From Rhizobium terricola (GTDB lineage Bacteria > Pseudomonadota > Alphaproteobacteria > Rhizobiales > Rhizobiaceae): a stretch of DNA of 64,000 nt. Location of the stretch: assembly GCF_012927355.1 (NCBI RefSeq), contig NZ_JABBGK010000005.1, forward strand, positions 149,333 through 213,332, given 5' to 3'. Shown here one piece after another: positions 1 to 9,578 of the stretch. Made by a program: the position numbers and the translations under genes. A model generated the notes under the pieces. The model was not told the origin of the DNA. It worked only from the letters and a program-made list of their open reading frames with translations, and made no database searches. Within the stretch, counting starts at the first letter, position 1. Each line of letters opens with the position of its first letter.

Positions 1-1
1 G

Positions 2-460
2 GACGACCGCCTCGTCATCCTGGAAGACACCGCCGAGATCCAGTGCGCCGCCGAAAACGCCGTTCTTCTCCATACCAGCGATACCGTCGACATGGCGCGG
101 CTCCTCAAGAGTACCATGCGCCTGCGTCCGGACCGGATCGTGGTCGGCGAGGTCCGCGACGGCGCTGCGCTCACGTTGCTGAAAGCATGGAACACGGGCC
201 ATCCCGGAGGGGTGGCCACCATCCATTCCAACACCGCAATGTCGGCGCTACGCCGCCTCGAGCAGCTAACCGCCGAAGCCAGCCAGCAGCCGATGCATGA
301 AGTGATCGGGGAAGCGGTCGATCTCGTCGTCTCGATCGAGCGGACCCCACGTGGGCGGCGTGTTCGCGACGTCATCCAGGTCGAGCGCTTTGCGGGCGGC
401 CAATACGAAATCGAATCCGACCAGCTTACGGAAGAACAGGAGGCGCGCCATGTCGCGTAG
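2..460 (+). CDS. trbB: TrbB, conjugal transfer ATPase (C-terminal part only)
   Basis: The frame is open at the left window edge, so only about the last 152 residues are present. TrbB is the VirB11-type hexameric secretion ATPase that powers pilus assembly and substrate transfer at the inner-membrane face of the mating-pair apparatus. The visible part has the family motifs [16 protein letters not shown] (Asp/Walker B region) and GGVATIHSN (His box), followed by the C-terminal helical region. It is the first gene seen of the trb operon. In Ti and Sym plasmids the luxI-type traI lies just upstream, here outside the window. Its last codons overlap the trbC start. Identification is firm from motifs and gene order. 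Confidence 0.95.
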   Translation, partial: DDRLVILEDTAEIQCAAENAVLLHTSDTVDMARLLKSTMRLRPDRIVVGEVRDGAALTLLKAWNTGHPGGVATIHSNTAMSALRRLEQLTAEASQQPMHEVIGEAVDLVVSIERTPRGRRVRDVIQVERFAGGQYEIESDQLTEEQEARHVA

Positions 461-833
461 AAACGCATTCATCGCCGTCACACTCCTTGCGGCACCCATC
501 GCTCTTGCCTCAGTCTCGCCGGCGCTCGCCAGTTCCGGCGGCAGTCTTCCCTGGGAAGGGCCACTGCAGCAGATCCAGGAATCGATCACCGGACCAGTCG
601 CCGGCGCCATTGCGCTTGCAGCCGTCGCGATCGCCGGCGGCATGCTAATCTTCGGCGGCGAACTGAACGATTTCGCGCGGCGGCTCATGTACATCGTGCT
701 CGTCGCTGGCATCCTGCTTGGCGCCACCAACATCGTCGGTCTTTTTGGCGCGACCGGTGCCTCGATCGGACTGCCCGACGAGCAGACCACCTCAATCAAT
801 CAAAGCGGGGAAGGGGAGGGGGCTCATGGCTGA
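450..833 (+). CDS. trbC: TrbC, conjugative pilin precursor
   Basis: 127 residues. VirB2/TrbC-type prepilin: an N-terminal signal sequence (hydrophobic stretch about residues 6-24, ending in ALA-type cleavage at residues 25-27) and two further hydrophobic helices around 44-65 and 70-95. The ATG at 450 overlaps the end of trbB and is preceded by a strong AGGAGG, which decides the start. In this plasmid family the pilin is trimmed and cyclised by the S26-type protease TraF, encoded here at 14.1-14.7 kb. Product is inferred from size, topology and position between trbB and trbD. Confidence 0.92.
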   Translation: MSRRNAFIAVTLLAAPIALASVSPALASSGGSLPWEGPLQQIQESITGPVAGAIALAAVAIAGGMLIFGGELNDFARRLMYIVLVAGILLGATNIVGLFGATGASIGLPDEQTTSINQSGEGEGAHG

Positions 834-1125
834 GTCTCTGTCTGGCCTGCAACGCAACCGCATTCATCGGGCGCTGTCGCGTCCGAACCTGCTGATGGGC
901 GCGGACCGGGAGTTGGTGCTGATCACCGGTCTTGCTGCAGTCATCCTCATCTTCGTCGTTCTGACGATCTATTCCGCGCTCTTCGGCGTTGCCGTCTGGA
1001 TCGTCGTCGTCGGCCTCCTGAGAATGATGGCAAAGGCGGACCCGCTGATGCGACAGGTCTATATCCGCCATGTCTCGTACAAGCATTACTACAAGGCGAC
1101 CTCCTCGCCATGGCGCCGGTATTGA
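826..1125 (+). CDS. trbD: TrbD, VirB3-like inner-membrane protein
   Basis: 99 residues. Small VirB3-type protein with one hydrophobic hairpin (about residues 31-62) that anchors at the inner membrane next to the VirB4-type ATPase. The start overlaps the last 8 bases of trbC and follows a GGGGAAGGGGAGGGG purine run that serves as ribosome binding site. The next gene, trbE, begins 9 bases after the stop, so the two are translationally coupled. Length and position match TrbD of Ti plasmids. Confidence 0.9.
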   Translation: MAESLSGLQRNRIHRALSRPNLLMGADRELVLITGLAAVILIFVVLTIYSALFGVAVWIVVVGLLRMMAKADPLMRQVYIRHVSYKHYYKATSSPWRRY

Positions 1126-1134
1126 GGGCAAGCC

Positions 1135-3591
1135 ATGGTTGCTCTGAAACGCTTCCGGGCCACCGGCCCATCCTTTGCGGATCTCGTCCCCTATGCCGGC
1201 CTCGTCGACAATGGCGTCCTTCTGTTGAAAGACGGAAGCCTGATGGCCGGCTGGTATTTTGCCGGGCCGGACTCGGAGAGCGCCACGGACCTCGAGCGCA
1301 ACGAACTGTCGCGGCAGATCAATACGATCCTGTCACGGCTCGGGAGCGGCTGGATGATCCAGGTCGAAGCCGTTCGCATCCCGACATTCGACTATCCGTC
1401 CGACGATCGCTGCCACTTTCCCGATGCCGTCACGCGCGCGATCGACGCCGAGCGGCGGGCGCATTTCGGGCGCGAGCAGGGGCATTTCGAGAGCAAGCAC
1501 GCGCTCGTCCTCACATATCAGCCACTCGAATCCAAGAAGACAGCGCTCAGCAAATACATTTATTCGGACGAGGAGAGCCGCAAGAAGACCTATGCGGACA
1601 CGGTCCTCTTCATCTTCAAGAACGCCATCCGGGAGATCGAGCAGTATTTTGCCAACACCCTGTCAATCCGGCGCATGGAGACACGCGAGGTCGCCGAGAG
1701 GAGAGGGGAGCGGCTCGCCCGCTATGACGAACTGCTGCAATTCGTTCGCTTCTGCATCACCGGCGAAAACCATCCCATCAGATTGCCGGATGCCCCAATG
1801 TATCTCGACTGGATTGCGACGGCGGAGCTCGAACATGGTCTGACGCCAAAGGTCGAGAATCGTTTTCTCGCGGTTGTAGCGATCGACGGTCTGCCGGCCG
1901 AAAGCTGGCCGGGGATTCTCAACAGCCTGGACCTGATGCCGCTCACCTATCGCTGGTCATCGCGCTTCATCTTCCTCGACGCGGAAGAGGCACGGCAGAA
2001 ACTCGAACGCACCCGCAAAAAATGGCAGCAGAAGGTCCGGCCATTCTTCGATCAGCTCTTCCAGACGCAAAGCCGGTCGGTCGATCAGGACGCCATCACG
2101 ATGGTCGCCGAGACCGAAGACGCGATCGCGCAAGCATCGTCGCAACTTGTCGCCTACGGCTATTACACGCCCGTCATCGTTCTCTTTGATCACGATCGCG
2201 AAGCGCTGCAGGAGAAGGCTGAGGCGATCCGCCGGCTGATACAGGCCGAAGGATTTGGCGCAAGGATCGAGACACTCAACGCCACCGACGCCTATCTCGG
2301 CAGCCTGCCAGGCAACTGGTACTGCAATATCCGCGAGCCGCTGATCAACACCAGCAATCTCGCCGATCTGGTCCCGCTCAACTCGGTCTGGTCGGGCAAC
2401 CCGATCGCGCCATGCCCATTCTATCCGCCGAACTCGCCACCCCTCATGCAGGTGGCGAGTGGCTCGACGCCGTTCCGGCTGAACCTACATGTCGATGACG
2501 TCGGTCACACGCTGATTTTCGGGCCAACTGGCTCCGGCAAATCCACGCTTCTTGCTCTGATCGCAGCACAGTTCCGGCGCTACGAACGCGCCCAGATCTT
2601 CGCATTCGATAAGGGGAACTCGCTCCTGCCGCTGACGCTCGCCGCCGGCGGCGATCACTATGAGATTGGTGGCGACGCCCAAGAAGAGGCAAGGGCGCTG
2701 GCCTTCTGCCCACTATCGGACCTCGCGAGTGATGCGGATCGCGCCTGGGCAACGGAATGGATCGAAATGCTGGTCGCTCTTCAGGGTGTTGTCATCACCC
2801 CTGATCATCGCAACGCGATCTCTCGCCAGATCGGATTGATGGGCAGCGCGGCCGGACGGTCCCTGTCGGACTTCGTCAGCGGCGTCCAGATGCGCGAGAT
2901 CAAGGACGCGCTTCATCACTACACGGTCGACGGCCCGATGGGCCAGCTTCTCGACGCGGAACAGGACGGTCTCTCGCTCGGTGCGTTCCAGACCTTCGAG
3001 ATAGAGCACTTGATGAACATGGGCGAGCGCAATCTTGTGCCCGTGCTGACCTACTTGTTCCGGCGGATCGAGAAGCGTCTCGACGGTTCCCCGAGCCTGA
3101 TCGTGCTAGACGAGGCCTGGCTGATGCTCGGTCATCCGGTATTCCGCAGCAAGATGCGCGAGTGGCTCAAGGTGCTGCGCAAGGCAAATTGCGCCGTTGT
3201 ACTCGCCACGCAGTCGATCTCCGACGCCGAACGCTCGGGTATTATCGACGTGCTGAAAGAATCCTGCCCGACGAAAATCTGCCTGCCGAACGGTGCTGCC
3301 CGGGAGCCCGGAACGCGCGAGTTCTATGAGCGGATCGGCTTCAACGAGCGGCAGATCGAGATCGTTTCGAACGCAATCCCCAAGCGCGAATATTACGTGG
3401 TCACCCCTGAAGGCCGACGGCTGTTCGATATGGCGCTCGGCCCCGTGGCGCTGAGCTTCGTCGGCGCATCCGGCAAGGAAGACCTGAAGCGCATTCGCGC
3501 GCTCAGTTCAGAACACGGCCGCGACTGGCCGATCCACTGGCTTCAAACGAGAGGGGTTCACGATGCCGCATCGCTGCTCAACTTCGAATAG
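1135..3591 (+). CDS. trbE: TrbE, VirB4-type conjugal transfer ATPase
   Basis: 818 residues. VirB4/CagE-type ATPase, the largest motor of the type IV secretion system, at the cytoplasmic face of the inner membrane. The N-terminal half is the CagE/TrbE domain. The C-terminal half carries Walker A GPTGSGKST at about residues 463-471 and Walker B LIVLDEAWLM at about 655-664, with the following LRKANCAVVLATQS typical of the family. Length is as expected (about 815-820). The last 29 bases overlap trbJ in a different frame, implying coupled translation. Confidence 0.97.
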   Translation: MVALKRFRATGPSFADLVPYAGLVDNGVLLLKDGSLMAGWYFAGPDSESATDLERNELSRQINTILSRLGSGWMIQVEAVRIPTFDYPSDDRCHFPDAVTRAIDAERRAHFGREQGHFESKHALVLTYQPLESKKTALSKYIYSDEESRKKTYADTVLFIFKNAIREIEQYFANTLSIRRMETREVAERRGERLARYDELLQFVRFCITGENHPIRLPDAPMYLDWIATAELEHGLTPKVENRFLAVVAIDGLPAESWPGILNSLDLMPLTYRWSSRFIFLDAEEARQKLERTRKKWQQKVRPFFDQLFQTQSRSVDQDAITMVAETEDAIAQASSQLVAYGYYTPVIVLFDHDREALQEKAEAIRRLIQAEGFGARIETLNATDAYLGSLPGNWYCNIREPLINTSNLADLVPLNSVWSGNPIAPCPFYPPNSPPLMQVASGSTPFRLNLHVDDVGHTLIFGPTGSGKSTLLALIAAQFRRYERAQIFAFDKGNSLLPLTLAAGGDHYEIGGDAQEEARALAFCPLSDLASDADRAWATEWIEMLVALQGVVITPDHRNAISRQIGLMGSAAGRSLSDFVSGVQMREIKDALHHYTVDGPMGQLLDAEQDGLSLGAFQTFEIEHLMNMGERNLVPVLTYLFRRIEKRLDGSPSLIVLDEAWLMLGHPVFRSKMREWLKVLRKANCAVVLATQSISDAERSGIIDVLKESCPTKICLPNGAAREPGTREFYERIGFNERQIEIVSNAIPKREYYVVTPEGRRLFDMALGPVALSFVGASGKEDLKRIRALSSEHGRDWPIHWLQTRGVHDAASLLNFE

Positions 3592-4366
3592 ATTCGTCGT
3601 CAGTCTGGTAGCTGTAAGCGTTGCACTAAGTGCAGCCGTGCCAGCGCGTGCCGGCACCGCCACGGGTGCTGCGACCGAATGGACGCAGGTTCTCAACAAT
3701 GGCGAGCTCGTCGCGCTGGTCGGGAAATCCGGCGAGCAAATCCAGAACCAGCTCACCCAGATCAGTCAGCTCGCGCAACAGATCGAAACGCAGCTCAATA
3801 TCTACCAGAACCTTCTGCAGAACACGGCGACCCTTCCGTCGCATATGTGGGGGCAGGTCGAAAGCGACCTCAATCAGTTGCGCAGCATCGTCGACCAGGG
3901 CCAGGGCATTTCGTTTTCAATGGGAAATGCAGACGATGTGCTGCAGCAGCGCTTCCAGAGCTATTCAAGCCTCAGGACCAATCTCCCGAACGCCGAAAGC
4001 TTTTCCTCCAGCTACCAGACGTGGTCCGATACCAACCGGGACACGATCGCCAGCACACTGAAGGCGGCGAGCCTGACGGCCGATCAGTTCGACAGCGAGG
4101 AAGGCACGATGTCCTCTCTGCGATCGATGTCCGAGACCGCCGATGGGCAGATGAAGGCCCTCCAGGTCGGGCACGAGATCGCGGCGCAACAGGTGGCGCA
4201 GATGCAGAAGCTCCGCGGTCTCGTATCTCAGCAGATGACCATGATGGGAACCTGGCTTCAGACCGAACAAACAGACAAGGACCTGGCCCAAGCCCGGCGG
4301 GAGAAATTCTTCAGCGCGACGGCCCCGTCCACGTCCGGCGGCGAGAAAATGAAGGTGGAATGGTGA
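3563..4366 (+). CDS. trbJ: TrbJ, VirB5-like mating-pair protein
   Basis: 267 residues. Signal peptide about residues 1-30 (hydrophobic VVSLVAVSVALSAAV, then PARA), then a long Gln-rich alpha-helical region as in VirB5/TrbJ minor pilus-tip proteins. The ATG lies inside the end of trbE. Oddity: the last residues, SGGEKMKVEW, are repeated exactly at the C-terminus of the next gene trbK, with diverged codons, so the two 3' ends are related by duplication or conversion. Function in pilus-tip adhesion is family knowledge, not seen here. Confidence 0.93.
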   Translation: MPHRCSTSNRFVVSLVAVSVALSAAVPARAGTATGAATEWTQVLNNGELVALVGKSGEQIQNQLTQISQLAQQIETQLNIYQNLLQNTATLPSHMWGQVESDLNQLRSIVDQGQGISFSMGNADDVLQQRFQSYSSLRTNLPNAESFSSSYQTWSDTNRDTIASTLKAASLTADQFDSEEGTMSSLRSMSETADGQMKALQVGHEIAAQQVAQMQKLRGLVSQQMTMMGTWLQTEQTDKDLAQARREKFFSATAPSTSGGEKMKVEW

Positions 4367-4536
4367 GAACGAAACTGATCCTCCTCACGATCGCAGCGTT
4401 CATGGCGGCCGGCAGCACCGGCATCTGGCTGCTCATCTCCGAAAAGCGGGCTGCCCAGGAGCGCCGCGAGCAGTTCTTCGGCACCTCGAAGAAATATCCG
4501 ACTTCTGGCGGCGAAAAAATGAAGGTCGAGTGGTGA
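4360..4536 (+). CDS. trbK: TrbK, small entry-exclusion-type protein
   Basis: 58 residues. An N-terminal membrane segment (residues 5-25, LILLTIAAFMAAGSTGIWLL) is followed by a charged tail. Position between trbJ and trbL and length fit the TrbK-alt family of Ti/Sym plasmids, credited with entry exclusion. The ATG at 4360 overlaps the trbJ stop; a GTG follows directly and is the other possible start. The C-terminal TSGGEKMKVEW is the same as that of TrbJ. The gene is hidden in a longer out-of-phase reading frame and is easily missed. Confidence 0.88.
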   Translation: MVRTKLILLTIAAFMAAGSTGIWLLISEKRAAQERREQFFGTSKKYPTSGGEKMKVEW

Positions 4537-4540
4537 GCAG

Positions 4541-5722
4541 ATGACGGGGATATCTTTTCGACGGTTCAGGGCAGCGATGCTGCTTGCGACCTTCTGCGCA
4601 CTGGCGGCCCAGCCAGCCTTCGCCCAGGAAGGCTCAGTGCTGACCTCATTGCAGAGCCAGATCACCACGGCCGCGAAGGGGTGGGAAACCACGGTCATGG
4701 ATGCGGCGAAATCGTTGTTCTGGATCCTGGCGACGATCGAAATTGGTATCGCCGCCGTCTGGCTGGCACTACAGGCCGCATCGCTCGACAGCTGGTTCGC
4801 CGAGCTTGTCCGGCGGATCATGTTCATTGGATTCTTCGCCTTCGTGTTGGCACAGGGCCCCACCTTCGCGAAGGCGGTGGTCGACAGTCTGTTCCAGATT
4901 GGCGCCGGAGGCGGCACCGCCTCACCGGCCGACGTCTTCAATGCCGGGCTCGCAGTCGCCACGAAGATGTCGGAAAAGATTCAGTTCGGTCTATTCGAAG
5001 ACAATGCTCTGGCGATCTCGGCTGCGTTTGCCATGGTCGTCGTGGTCATCTCGTTCTCGCTTGTCGCAGCGATTTTCGTCTCGGTCATGGTGGAGATGTA
5101 TATCGGCCTGCTCGCCGGCATGATCATGCTCGGCCTGGGAGGTTCGTCCTACACCAAGGACTTCGCCATCAGATATCTGGTCTACGCGTTCTCGGTCGGA
5201 ATGAAGCTCATGGCGCTTGTGATGATCTCGCGCATCGGATCAGAAGTGCTTATCGGATTAGCAAACGAACCTGACATTGGCGACCAATTCCAGACGGCCC
5301 TCGCGATCGCCGGCATTGCGGTCGTCGTCTTCATTGTCGCTATCTACGTGCCGAACATCATGCAAGGCGTCGTCCAGGGGGCATCGGTCTCGGGCGGGAT
5401 GGAAGCGATCCGCCACGGTGGCCAGGCCGCCTCCTTCGCCACCGGCGCCGGTTTCCTCGCGGCGGGTGCGGCAGGCGCGGGGTTCGCGGCAGCTCAAAGC
5501 GCACGCGCCGCGGGGTCGTCTGTCGCCGGCGCAATGCTTCGCGGGATCGGAGCAGGCATCGGATCGGCCGGACATGCGGCAGGCTCGGCCGCCAAGGAGA
5601 AGGCCATCGGTTCTCCCGGTGCCTATGCAGGATCGATCCTTGGCCTCGCCAACGCCAAGCTGGATGAGGCGCGCAGCGGTCACAGAGGACCAAAGCCATC
5701 TCCCGAACGCAAAGACCAATAG
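4541..5722 (+). CDS. trbL: TrbL, VirB6-like polytopic membrane protein
   Basis: 393 residues. VirB6/TrbL-type inner-membrane channel component: signal-like N-terminus, at least five hydrophobic segments (about residues 55-80, 85-105, 160-205, 215-240, 250-275) and an Ala/Gly-rich C-terminal tail (residues 285-370) ending in a charged stretch. The start is 4 bases after trbK. Low-complexity Ala/Gly tails are normal in this family. Confidence 0.93.
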   Translation: MTGISFRRFRAAMLLATFCALAAQPAFAQEGSVLTSLQSQITTAAKGWETTVMDAAKSLFWILATIEIGIAAVWLALQAASLDSWFAELVRRIMFIGFFAFVLAQGPTFAKAVVDSLFQIGAGGGTASPADVFNAGLAVATKMSEKIQFGLFEDNALAISAAFAMVVVVISFSLVAAIFVSVMVEMYIGLLAGMIMLGLGGSSYTKDFAIRYLVYAFSVGMKLMALVMISRIGSEVLIGLANEPDIGDQFQTALAIAGIAVVVFIVAIYVPNIMQGVVQGASVSGGMEAIRHGGQAASFATGAGFLAAGAAGAGFAAAQSARAAGSSVAGAMLRGIGAGIGSAGHAAGSAAKEKAIGSPGAYAGSILGLANAKLDEARSGHRGPKPSPERKDQ

Positions 5723-5743
5723 CAATCAGAAAGTGATGGATCG

Positions 5744-6406
5744 ATGGCAGCGAACCGCGCCCCCGAAAACCCGTATCTCGCCGCACGCCAGGAATGGAAT
5801 GAGCGATATGGCTCTTATGTAAAGGCCGCCGACGCATGGCGCATTGTCGGCATTCTGGGCCTTACCATGGCTGTCATCGGCTTTGGCTATTCGATGTATC
5901 TGAGCACTCAGGTCAAGCTGGTTCCCTATATTGTCCAGGTCGACAAACTGGGAACGTCGGTGACATCGGGTTTTCCCGAACAGATCGAATATGCCGATGT
6001 CCGGGTGGTGCGCGCCACGCTCGGCAATTTCGTGACCAGCTTCCGTTCGATTACGCCGGATGCGGTGGTGCAGAAACAATATATCGATCGGACCTATGCG
6101 CTGCTTCGGACCTCCGATCCGTCGACGCAGAAGATCAATGACTGGTTCCGGAGCAACTCACCGTTCGAGAAAGCGAAGTCGTCGACCGTTGCCATCGAGG
6201 TCAACAACATCGTGGCTCTCTCAAACCAGACCTATCAGATCGACTGGACCGAATACGAACGCGACCGGAAGGGCAAGGAAATCGGCACGCGCCGGTTCCG
6301 CGGCATCGCGACGGTCACGCTCACCGCACCGCAGGATGAGGCCACCATCCGCCTCAATCCGATCGGTCTCTATGTCCGGGATTTCGACTGGACAGCGCAG
6401 CTTTAA
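5744..6406 (+). CDS. trbF: TrbF, VirB8-like assembly protein
   Basis: 220 residues. Bitopic inner-membrane protein with a short cytoplasmic N-terminus, one transmembrane helix (about residues 30-52) and a periplasmic VirB8-type domain, including the conserved [10 protein letters not shown] and [11 protein letters not shown] segments. VirB8 proteins scaffold the periplasmic core. It sits 21 bases after trbL and 17 before trbG. Length and order are as in Ti plasmids. Confidence 0.94.
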   Translation: MAANRAPENPYLAARQEWNERYGSYVKAADAWRIVGILGLTMAVIGFGYSMYLSTQVKLVPYIVQVDKLGTSVTSGFPEQIEYADVRVVRATLGNFVTSFRSITPDAVVQKQYIDRTYALLRTSDPSTQKINDWFRSNSPFEKAKSSTVAIEVNNIVALSNQTYQIDWTEYERDRKGKEIGTRRFRGIATVTLTAPQDEATIRLNPIGLYVRDFDWTAQL

Positions 6407-6423
6407 GGGCAGGGGATTTCTCA

Positions 6424-7236
6424 ATGAACAGAACACGATTGATCGCAGCCGCCGGCTGCCTGGCCACGCTCGTCCTCGCGAGCGGCGCCGAAGCACAGAG
6501 CATGACAAACAATGAGGTGAAGGGAACGAACATCTCGAGGAAATGGCGCGGGACGCCAGGACTGGTGACGACCGGCCCCGATGGCAAGGTCGTCTTCCTC
6601 TTCGGCGAAACACAGCCGTCCGTCGTCTGCTCGCCCCTGCAGGTCTGCGATATCGAACTGCAGGGTGGCGAGATTGTCCGCGACGTTCTGGTCGGCGACA
6701 CTGTCAGATGGAAAGTCGAACCGGCGACCTCGGGCGCCACGGGCGGGCAGGCAATCCATCTGATCGTCAAGCCATCGGAGCCGGGTCTCGTCACTTCGAT
6801 GGTGGTCACGACATCACGCCGCACCTATCACATCCAGCTCAAGTCTCATCCGAGCCAGTATATGGCCCGCGTCGGCTTCGAGTACCCGGAGGATGTGTCG
6901 ACCAAGCTCGCCGATATCTATTCCCGGCTCGAGACAGGCGGAACTCCCGGGACGGCACCCGACAAACTGAACTTCTCCTACTCGGTGAGCGGGAGCGCGC
7001 CCTGGAAGCCGAAGCGGGTCTATTCAGACGGCGTGAAAACCTACATTCAATTCTCGAAATCAGTATCGAGCCAGGATGCGCCCGTGCTTTTCGTCGTTTC
7101 AGGCGGCCAGAATCGTATCGTCAACTATCGGATGCAGCGCGACATGATGATCGTCGACTATGCGGTCGACAAGGCAATCCTCGTCTCCGGCGTCGGCTGG
7201 CGCCAGCAGAAAATTACCATTCGGCGGGGAGGCTGA
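6424..7236 (+). CDS. trbG: TrbG, VirB9-like outer core protein
   Basis: 270 residues. Sec signal peptide (about residues 1-24, cleavage after GAEA), then a VirB9/TrbG domain with the characteristic [10 protein letters not shown] motif (about residues 130-140) and a C-terminal [21 protein letters not shown] segment shared by the family. Forms the outer-membrane core ring with TrbH and TrbI. Three bases separate it from trbH. Confidence 0.95.
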   Translation: MNRTRLIAAAGCLATLVLASGAEAQSMTNNEVKGTNISRKWRGTPGLVTTGPDGKVVFLFGETQPSVVCSPLQVCDIELQGGEIVRDVLVGDTVRWKVEPATSGATGGQAIHLIVKPSEPGLVTSMVVTTSRRTYHIQLKSHPSQYMARVGFEYPEDVSTKLADIYSRLETGGTPGTAPDKLNFSYSVSGSAPWKPKRVYSDGVKTYIQFSKSVSSQDAPVLFVVSGGQNRIVNYRMQRDMMIVDYAVDKAILVSGVGWRQQKITIRRGG

Positions 7237-7239
7237 ACC

Positions 7240-7677
7240 ATGCGCAAGCTTCTCATCATCATGATCACCGCCACCCTGCTTTCAGGCTGCCAGACGGCCG
7301 AGGACGGATTGACCACCAGTTCGACCCCGGTCGCCGTCACCGGCACAGCCGCAAGCGCCATCGCCGGCGACATGGCGAGCCGGCTTGCCGAGCAGATCGG
7401 TCCAGCCGCCACGACAACGCTCAAAATGGAAAAGGACTCGTCCGACTTTGCTGCGGCGCTCGAGGCGGCGCTGAAAGGATGGGGCTACACGGTCATAACC
7501 GACGGCAAGGCTGGAAAGGATGTCAAACCGGTCGAGCTCGCCTATTCGGTCGATGGCGTCGACGGTCAGGTGCTCGCACAGCTCTCGACGCCGTCCGTCG
7601 CCCTTGGGCGGGCCTATTCGACATCGGCGGCCGGCGCGACGCCGGCAAGCCCGCTCTCGATCATGCAGCGGAATTGA
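7240..7677 (+). CDS. trbH: TrbH, VirB7-like lipoprotein
   Basis: 145 residues. Type II signal peptide with lipobox LLSGC (Cys about residue 17), so it should be lipidated and placed in the outer membrane, where it stabilises TrbG as VirB7 does VirB9. The mature part is mainly soluble and Ala/Thr-rich. Start 3 bases after trbG. Assigned by lipobox, size and position; sequence in this family is poorly conserved. Confidence 0.9.
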   Translation: MRKLLIIMITATLLSGCQTAEDGLTTSSTPVAVTGTAASAIAGDMASRLAEQIGPAATTTLKMEKDSSDFAAALEAALKGWGYTVITDGKAGKDVKPVELAYSVDGVDGQVLAQLSTPSVALGRAYSTSAAGATPASPLSIMQRN

Positions 7678-7689
7678 GGGGAGGCGAGT

Positions 7690-8991
7690 ATGGTCCAATC
7701 GCTCCAGCTCGGCGCATCCAATCAAGCTGACGATCAGAAGGGCATGCGCCGTCTCAATCGGCTGCCGATCATCATCGCCATCGTCATCATCGCGCTGTTC
7801 GTCGGCGTGGTCGTGATCGGACTGTCGTGGCGCGGGCTCCCCTTCAATCGGAACACCGATCTCCACAGCGCTTCGAATACGCCTGCAACCAACTTCGGAG
7901 ACCAACTCAAACGCGGCATCACCGACGGCATTATCGGCGAACCGGTGGAACGTGAAGCGTTTCAGCCAACGCCCGCCGACGAACGGAAGGTCGAGAAGGA
8001 AACACCTGTTGTCGAGCGCCGGCCCACGGAGAGGGAAGAACGGCGGCCGAAGCTCGAATCCGAGGAGGAATGGAAAGCCCGTCTGAAGCGCGAGCAGGAT
8101 GAACAATATATCCGCGAGGCCCAACGCCAGCGCATGGCCCGGCTGCAGGCGCGGGCAACGGCTTTGGACTCACCATTGAAGGTGGATATTTCCGATGTCG
8201 AGAAGGCCGCCAACAACTCCACGGACACTGGCCGGCAGACGACGGCTGCGACGGCCAACAATGCCTCTGACCTCTACGCCGCTGCCATGAAATCCGGGCT
8301 CATGGGCCAGAACGTCGATCCGAATACCCAAACCTCGAAGGAGGATTTTTTCAATCAGGACATCAAGGATCTCGGCTATCTGCCGAACCAAGTGGTGCCG
8401 CAGATGTCGCCCTTTGAACTGAAGCGTGGCTCGGTCATTCCCGCCACCTTGATCACCGGCCTCAACTCCGACCTGCCGGGGCGCATCAGCGCACAGGTCA
8501 GCCAGAACGTCTATGACAGCGCCACCGGCTATCGGCTCCTCATCCCGCAGGGGGCCAAGCTCTTTGGTCGTTACGATTCCAATGTGTCGTTTGGCCAGGA
8601 GCGCGTCCTCGTCGTCTGGACCGACCTCATCTTTCCGAATGGATCGACCCTGCAGATCGGCGGCATGGCCGGCACGGATGCCGAAGGATATGGCGGCTTC
8701 AAGGACAAGGTCGATCGGCATCTCTGGCGCACCTGGAGCTCGGCAGCTCTTGTCGCGCTGATCGGAACCGGGATCGACATGTCGATGCCGGAGAGTTCGA
8801 CGCTTGCGACGCAGGACACGGCGTCCGATGCAGCCAGACGGAATTTTGCCGAAAGCTTCGGTCGAGTCGCAGAGCAGACGATCTCGAAGAACCTGAATGT
8901 GCAGCCGACGATCCAGATCAGGCCCGGCTATAAATTTAACGTGCTCGTCGACCAGGACATCATTTTTCCGTCTGCTTACCGCAAGAACTAA
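7690..8991 (+). CDS. trbI: TrbI, VirB10-like core protein
   Basis: 433 residues. A cytoplasmic N-terminus, a single transmembrane helix (about residues 25-47), a charged linker rich in Glu/Arg/Pro (about 95-160), and a C-terminal TrbI/VirB10 beta-barrel domain from about residue 225, with the family motifs GSVIPATLITGLNSDLPG, LLIPQGAKLFGRYDS and QIRPGYKFNVLVDQDI. It bridges the inner and outer membranes and senses ATP energy in the channel. Last trb gene in Ti-type operons. Confidence 0.97.
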   Translation: MVQSLQLGASNQADDQKGMRRLNRLPIIIAIVIIALFVGVVVIGLSWRGLPFNRNTDLHSASNTPATNFGDQLKRGITDGIIGEPVEREAFQPTPADERKVEKETPVVERRPTEREERRPKLESEEEWKARLKREQDEQYIREAQRQRMARLQARATALDSPLKVDISDVEKAANNSTDTGRQTTAATANNASDLYAAAMKSGLMGQNVDPNTQTSKEDFFNQDIKDLGYLPNQVVPQMSPFELKRGSVIPATLITGLNSDLPGRISAQVSQNVYDSATGYRLLIPQGAKLFGRYDSNVSFGQERVLVVWTDLIFPNGSTLQIGGMAGTDAEGYGGFKDKVDRHLWRTWSSAALVALIGTGIDMSMPESSTLATQDTASDAARRNFAESFGRVAEQTISKNLNVQPTIQIRPGYKFNVLVDQDIIFPSAYRKN

Positions 8992-9012
8992 AGGAAACGC
9001 CAAGCCCGCAGG

Positions 9013-9030
9013 AGGTGCAAATCTGCGAGT
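9013..9030. promoter_or_regulatory. possible tra box (TraR site)
   Basis: AGGTGCAAATCTGCGAGT lies between the trbI stop and the next small gene. The Ti tra box core is GTGCAnATnTGCAC. Here GTGCAAATCTGC fits and the last two core positions do not. It is the only near-match to a tra box noticed. If functional it would place the 73-residue gene, or antisense transcription into trbI, under quorum control. Confidence 0.35.
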
Positions 9031-9088
9031 TGCGCTGGCTGTAGAAATGGTGCCGGATGGTCCTGTTCAACGCACGAAAGGATAGGCG

Positions 9089-9310
9089 ATGACAGTAATG
9101 GATTTTGGCGATTTGCCGGATGACGACCCGGACCTTCTCGAAAACACCGCTTTGCCGAAGCAGTTTATCTCGCGCCTTCGAAAGGCGTTTTTCACCCGGC
9201 TTTCGGATTTCGACGAAATGGACGATATCCAGATGCTACGTGAACCGGGAATTAACTGGCGTATAATCAAAGCCGTCAGATCCGAGCGGGCGCGTATCGA
9301 CGGCAGGTGA
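9089..9310 (+). CDS. unknown 73-residue acidic protein downstream of trbI
   Basis: 73 residues, not recognised. Acidic N-terminus (DFGDLPDDDPDLL), then an amphipathic basic helix region; no membrane segment or signal peptide. ATG preceded by AAAGGA at good spacing. It lies 97 bases after trbI in the same direction, behind the possible tra box, and before the long traR leader. It could be a small conjugation accessory protein or regulator; nothing in the sequence says which. Confidence 0.6.
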   Translation: MTVMDFGDLPDDDPDLLENTALPKQFISRLRKAFFTRLSDFDEMDDIQMLREPGINWRIIKAVRSERARIDGR

Positions 9311-9483
9311 TCTTGCGCCTTGAAAAGCGCTAGGGGGTTTTAAGTTTGGGCCTCTGCGAGTGCGAGGGCCAGGCCTATATCGCGTTGATTTCAGCAAATA
9401 GCACTTGCGTCAGAACACTGTTTCCATTGCGACTGGTTCCCTGGCCCGCGAAAACTTTTCTTGATTTGTCATCTTTTTGAGGC

Positions 9484-9504
9484 GGGGAGCCTTGAAAGCT
9501 CCCC
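9484..9504 (+). terminator. possible terminator after the trb operon
   Basis: GGGGAGC-CTTGAAA-GCTCCCC forms a 7-bp stem with a 7-nt loop, followed by CTTTAT. It is 174 bases past the 73-residue gene and 190 bases before traR, so it may end trb readthrough. The T-run is weak. The rest of 9311-9695 holds no gene that I can support. Confidence 0.5.
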
Positions 9505-9578
9505 CTTTATGGGTAGTGCTAACATACACGGCAAGAGGGACTGATTTGCGTTAACCCAGCACTGTCGGTTGCATAGTT

